The position numbers were made by a program, and so were the translations under genes. Positions 59,448 to 64,000 of a stretch of 64,000 nt of DNA are shown piece after piece. The DNA comes from Allomyces macrogynus ATCC 38327 (taxonomy: Eukaryota > Blastocladiomycota > Blastocladiomycetes > Blastocladiales > Blastocladiaceae), in assembly GCA_000151295.1 (NCBI GenBank), contig GG745354.1, positions 117,196 through 181,195 of the forward strand. Reading direction: 5' to 3'. The notes beneath the pieces were generated by a model. The model ran no database searches and had not been told where the DNA came from. It saw only the letters and a program-made list of their open reading frames with translations. The first letter of the stretch is position 1, and the number at the start of each line of letters is the position of its first letter.

Positions 59448-61015
59448 GGGTCGGTTGGATGGGACCGGTGTTGCGTTCTTGCTGTTTTCTCGCTCTCTGC
59501 CTTCTTGTTTGTCAAGTGTGATCCCACCCCGCTTGGTTGTCGGTTGTGGTTGCAAGTTTTGCCTGTCGATCATTGGTTTGTCTGTCAAATATATTCCACC
59601 CACGTTGCCGTTTCCACAAGCATCGGTTCGTTGCGAGTCCACGCTTTTGCTTTGCTTCATCAAACTAACGGGCAGCGCTTCGTGAGCGGGATGGGACGAT
59701 CAACAGCAGCGGCTGACAAGGAACTCGAAAATGATTTCCTCGCTTGCTGGCAGTATCGAGCGGCCCTACTATCCGGGCCTGCGCTGATACCTGTCAGACA
59801 CAGTTTTCTTCCAATATCCTGACTGGCATTTACATTCTCCATTCATTATCGCTTGCAATGTCGTGTGACTGCATCCGACCCACTCACATAAACGATCACG
59901 TCACCCTCAAGGCAAACGCAGCTAGCGATCCGCGACGTCAGCCCATTTGACAGGTTCAAGAAATCATCGTGCCGACTTGCACGCGGCTCGTGGCGAGATC
60001 CGTGTGCTCAATGAGCAAAACGCCATTAAGTTCTCGGCCTTGCTGCCGTTGTGGATCGGGTATATGTACATACTGCTCCATGGAGATGCCTGCGTGGTGC
60101 CGGTACTACGCCGTTATCATCATGGTGGCGAGCAAGCGCGTCCATGCGAGCAGCTGCTTGTGAAGCAGCCATTGGCTGGCTGTCACGGACTGTGGATCGC
60201 TAGGACCGTGACGTTGGAAACGTATCCGCCTGTGAGCTGCATGTGCGTTGCATTGAATCGACGCATGGCCGCGAGCCGCCGTGCAGATGCACCCAACGTG
60301 ATCGAATTTCAATCGACCACGGTGCCGTCAGAGCTGCAGACAAGAACCGGCGAGCTGTCGGTGGTCTGCAACAGCGAGAATCATACTTGTACCCGCAAAA
60401 AAGTTCTAAGCTTGACCTGTTGTTGATGAAGGCAGATGCCTTCTTGGATGGCAAGGAATGCAGAGAGGGTGACAAGGGGAGGCCAATGATGTGACGTTTC
60501 CCAAAGGCGCGTGGCCCTGGCCACACTCTCAAGCTGTATTCCGAGGAAGGTCGTTGTCTTTGCTTCAGTTTCTAGGTCAGAACGACCCAACGGTTGGCCA
60601 ACGCGCTTGCTTAATGTCTGAGTTTGTGGAAACGCTGCATCAACCATGGCCATTGACGTAGATGGGGAACATATACCGAGCGGTTAACAGAAAGTGCAAT
60701 GATGGTGGCGCCAGCGAGTAAAAGTGGGATCTCGAATCCTTCCATCTCTGCTGCCAAACCTTCATCTCGATGCCAAGGCCGGGAGATCCAGCACGTACAA
60801 ATGAATAGTTTGCCCAAACGGTGGAAGACAAGATGTAACCGACAACAATGTTGATATCTTGGGACAAAAATGATATATCTTGAGACAAAAATGATATCAG
60901 CATCGACACAGAACCCCTCTTTTGCAGTAAAAAACTCATCGCAACTGCCGGAGAACGCATTTGCGTTGCCAAAGAGTGTGGAGCGACAACAGCCATGGCG
61001 GCCAATGCAACACAC
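59448..61015. other. Intergenic, ankyrin-DIL to GRDP-like gene
   Basis: About 1.5 kb, AT-richer than the genes. It has a near-duplicate of GATATCTTG(A/G)GACAAAAATGAT at about 60855-60897 and several short open frames on both strands. None has a recognisable domain. Confidence 0.4.
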
Positions 61016-63136
61016 CTATTCCATCATAGCGAGATCACAAATGTCCTCGCACCCACAAAGCGCCTTCTTCTTGGCCATGGCGAGAACGCAAAGGTCCTCG
61101 CACCCGCAGAGCGCCTTCTTCTTGGCCATGGCGAGATCGCAAAGGTCCTCGCACCCGCAGAGCGCCTTCTTCTTGGCCATAGCGAGAACGCAAAGGTCCT
61201 CGCACCCGCAGAGCGCCTTCTTCTTGGCCATGGCGAGAACGCAAAGGTCCTCGCACCCGCAGAGCGCCTTCTTCTTGGCCATGGCGAGAACGCAAAGGTC
61301 CTCGCACCCGCAGACCGCCTTCTTCTTGGCCATGGCGAGATCGCAAATGTCCTCGCACCCACAGAGTGCCTTCTCGTCAGCACCCGCAGTGCACGACACA
61401 TTGGGCCGACGGTAGTCCTCGGCAAAGAGCTGCATCCAGAGCGCCGGCAAGGCGGCGGAACCTTCGGCCATGCGCGCCTCGGCCGCTGCGTCGTCCGAGT
61501 CATCGTGGTTGGCGACGCGCCCAATCAGCGCGCCAGTGTCCCGAGCGTAGACAACGTGCGACAGCTGGTGCGTGTGCCACGCAAGATCAATTGCCATGGT
61601 CGGGACCAGCGACGTTTTCGGCCGCGTCGTCATGGCGGCCAAGAACTTGGGGTACTGGACGAGCGCCTCGGTGTGCAGGTGGTAGACGGCGTGCGCGCCA
61701 GCGCGTGCGGCACGCTCGATCTTGGCCGAGAAGCGGCGCTGACGGCGCACTGCGCGCACCATATCCATGGACCACGGACCCACGGTCACGTCCTCAAACG
61801 CGCGCTGGACCAGGATGAACCGGCCACGGCTGCCGGGCAGGATAAGATCGTCCTTGCAAGCGACCGTCATTGGCCGGAACACGGTCGCCTTGACGTCGGC
61901 CCACGTTGCGAGTGCCGGAAGCGCGGCCACGCGCTTGGCCCACACCGCTTTGTCAAACAGCTTGGCGAGATCGGCGGCATTGTCCTGGTGCTTGCCCGCA
62001 AACATGTACGTCTTCGGGTGGACCTGCGCGCCGGCCACGGCCGAGAATGGCGCGCGCTTGACAATGGTCAAAAACCTGCGCACGGCCGCGTTCTCGAGCA
62101 TGAACGACTTGGTGCACGACTTGCACGCATGCGCCTGCTTGTGCAGACGGAACGCCGCGTACTCAGCCATGTTGAGCGCGAGCTTGGTCTCGCACGATGG
62201 GCACACGACCACGCCCGTGACTTTGGTCTCGTCGACATCGGCGGGCGTCAGGTCAAACGGCTGGTCGGCAGGCATGTTGGCTGCCCAGAACGCGCGACCC
62301 ACATCCTGGTCCTCGATCTTCTCGTTCGAGAGCATCTTGGCCTGGTGGAGAATATTGGCAAAGAGCCAGTGGGATTAGAAACCGAGTTTTGGGAATCAAA
62401 TATGGCTAGGAGCGCATGATGTAAAACGTACCAGGCGCATCAGCGGAAATTCGATACCAATCATGGCAGAACCATAGCGGCGGCCCATGTCGTCGGCGTA
62501 GCGAACGGGACTCAACTACAGCATTAGCAAAGAACAAGAACATGAGAGTTGAGTCTGTGGATCAAACCGACCATCCAACGACTCGAGCAGCAGCAACATC
62601 ATGTACCATGTGCGAGTGCCAGAACAGCGCCACGTCGAGCGGCGGGAGCGGCGGGTTCTTGAGAATCGACTTGTCCTCGGCGGCTGCCTTGGCGACGGCG
62701 TCCATGTACGCGAGATAGCGCGCCTCAGAACGGCACAGGAACGCGCTACCAGATCGTGTTAGGCACGCGCTCTTGTGGTCAGGGGCGCCATGGTGTGGCA
62801 AACAAAATCACCGTCGGTAGAGACGTACAGATCCTTGGCCTCGTTCGTGTCATCACGCAGATTTTGGTGGAACACGACGAGGAGCAGCGTGTGCGCCATG
62901 ACCGCATCGCGCGACACGTCGTTGGCGATACGGTCGCCAATCTCGTTAACGAGGTTCTTGAGCGCCGCCTTGTCGACCTGGCTCACGTCCTGGGCTGCCG
63001 ACGCGCCGACTTTGGCAGCAAGCGCCGTCAACTCGTTCTTCTGCGCGTTGGTAACGTCCACGGCATCAAAGTTGTCATTGACAGGCAGACTCTGTAGCAC
63101 GAAATCAATCGGGTCTTGGACAGCTGCAGTCGACAT
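61016..63136 (-). CDS. GRDP-like (DUF1399) protein with Cys-repeat tail, copy A
   Basis: A protein of the GRDP/DUF1399 family, whose domain carries repeated (F/D)xxWHxHxL motifs. Exons: 63136 to about 62770, then to 62607, 62515-62432 and 62341-61016. Introns 62516-62606 and 62342-62431 (GTACAT...GTAG and GTACGT...CCAG) are firm and produce FWHSHMLSPVRYADDM. At about 62,765 the frame must shift before FLCRSEARYLAYMDAV; neither a short intron nor a clean splice fits, so an indel or error is likely. The second WH motif is AIDLAWHTHQLS, preceded by VYHLHTEALVQYPKFL. CxxC pairs (VVCPSCETKL and HACKSC) suggest a metal site. The last 140 residues are eight copies of CGCEDLCVLAMAKKKAL. The function of fungal GRDP-like proteins is not known. 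Confidence 0.75.
61035..61380 (-). repeat. 51-bp tandem repeat, about 7-8 units
   Basis: Each unit codes CGC-E-D-(L/I)-C-(V/D)-LAMA-KKKAL on the minus strand. Units are nearly identical; variation is mainly V/D at one position and L/V at another. Confidence 0.95.
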
Positions 63137-64000
63137 GGTGCGAGCTGACTAGGTCAAGGACGTGAGTTGGTCGGCGAGGAATGGTGGAGAGACACCAGTC
63201 GGTGCACGGAGCGTCTTGGCCTTTATAGTTTCCTGCAAAAGGTCGATTCGGTCGGTCCTCTCGGTCGGCGCAGAGGCAGGGCAGGAGCAGGTCGTGGTGA
63301 CGAAAAACAGCTGCGTTCATGGAAAAGAGAACCTGTTTGTGGAATGTTGCCTTGCCCTGCACGCGTGTTGCAGGACGATTGGGTTGGTCCTCTTGGTCGG
63401 CGCAGAAGCAGGGATGCAGGAGTAGGTCGTGGTTACGAAAAACAGCTGCGTTCATGGAAAAGAGAACATGTTTGTGGAATGTTGCCTTGCCCAGCACGTG
63501 GTTGCAGGACTCGCACTGAACGCGCCCCCTAATCGGGAGGGAAAGCATGCTCGAAATCAACTGATTTATGGAGGAAAATTCAGCGGACCTTCTTGAATTT
63601 CCTAACTTCTGTGTAGCCATTTATCCAAGCTAGATTTCCCGCGAAATGAATAAACATCCGCCTGGCAGCTTTTCACAAAATTCAAATTCAAAAAAAGACA
63701 AGCTAGGATGACGCTAAGGTGGAACTCGCAGACACAGCTTGGCCGGCTGAAGTGAGTCTGTCATCAATGGGTAAGTATCAAACTCCCCAGCCGCACACAC
63801 CAAATCCATGCGTTTATGGCCTACCCTCATACTTTTGTGGCTCTCAAACATTGTTCCTGACTGTCTAGTGTCTTTTCTTACTATTTACCATTTGCAGCGT
63901 CCATTTTTGGAGCTTTGCAAGAGCAGGTAAACCAGCAGGTCAAAGTCTCTCAATTGGCCATGCTGTCAAGCAAACCAATGGCCACTCACCAGAGCAGAAA
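63137..64000. other. Upstream region of GRDP-like copy A, with tandem duplication
   Basis: Promoter side of the GRDP-like gene. It holds a 132-bp tandem duplication (63263-63508) and then AT-richer sequence to the window edge. No supported gene. Confidence 0.5.
63263..63508. repeat. 132-bp tandem duplication, about 1.9 copies
   Basis: Unit 1 starts GGTCGGCGCAGAGGCAGG at 63263; unit 2 starts GGTCGGCGCAGAAGCAGG at 63395. Both carry ACGAAAAACAGCTGCGTTCA. They differ by a few substitutions. Confidence 0.85.

Noticed and set aside
60995..62419. 474-codon open frame on the plus strand opposite the GRDP-like gene
   Set aside because: It is the antisense of a spliced, conserved domain and of the 51-bp repeat; its translation has no domain, and it crosses the GRDP intron.
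62740..62790. A 20-45 nt intron to explain the frame change in the GRDP-like gene
   Set aside because: No GT...AG pair gives both the right phase and a plausible length; an indel or sequence error is more likely.

Overview
The window looks like nuclear DNA of an early-diverging fungus. Most protein genes are GC-rich and broken by short introns, mostly 48-150 nt, with donors that very often read GTACGT or GTACG and acceptors in TAG or CAG. The gene set is eukaryotic and fungal (TAF8, DBP2, polyubiquitin, RNF5/RNF185, ArfGAP, ankyrin-DIL). A 12-exon multi-pass membrane protein with a TmcB/TmcC-type TPR region, a GRDP-like family and a NAMPT gene point to a zoosporic fungus, most likely Blastocladiomycota such as Allomyces. 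The placement is inference from gene content; no rRNA or mitochondrial marker is present, and I saw no tRNA gene or CRISPR array.

Layout. 1-2.8 kb: tail of a biotinyl/lipoyl-like protein, then a bZIP factor. 3.8-13.1 kb: two decayed members of a kelch-like, single-TM protein family; the first is split by a Ty1/copia retrotransposon (4909-10602) with 187-bp LTRs, a 5-bp target duplication and a half-tRNA-iMet primer site. 13.3-17.6 kb: a NAMPT gene with clustered frameshifts, divergent from TAF8. 18.5-19.7 kb: decayed GRDP-like copy. 20.4-25.8 kb: the 12-exon membrane/TPR gene. 26.5-28.3 kb: an intronless YqaJ-like PD-(D/E)XK nuclease gene and a C2-domain gene. 28.7-33 kb: another GRDP-like fragment and a third decayed kelch-like copy. 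33.5-37.6 kb: an SP-rich coiled-coil protein, divergent from an RNF5/RNF185-type ubiquitin ligase.

38.0-42.7 kb: a NAMPT fragment and a PIF/Harbinger transposon carrying a transposase gene and a Myb/SANT-like gene, itself interrupted by a 1093-bp TGT...ACA insertion that resembles a solo LTR. 43.2-49.1 kb: a very acidic Ala/His/Glu-rich protein, an SMAP/AGE2-type ArfGAP and an omega-like GST. 49.6-53.9 kb: the DEAD-box helicase DBP2 with an 811-nt intron, divergent from a three-unit polyubiquitin gene. 54.5-59.4 kb: a PPxY protein with a cysteine-rich tail and an ankyrin-DIL protein. 61.0-63.1 kb: the best-preserved GRDP-like gene, with eight 17-residue cysteine repeats at its C-terminus.

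The genes are not an operon. Three themes run through the window: ubiquitin biology (polyubiquitin, RNF5/RNF185, a PPxY candidate adaptor), expanded families with many broken copies (kelch-like, GRDP-like, NAMPT), and transposons whose damage is largely C-to-T or G-to-A change, often at CpG. The standard genetic code applies: polyubiquitin and RNF5 end at TAA, TAF8 and the YqaJ-like gene at TAG, and bZIP at TGA.
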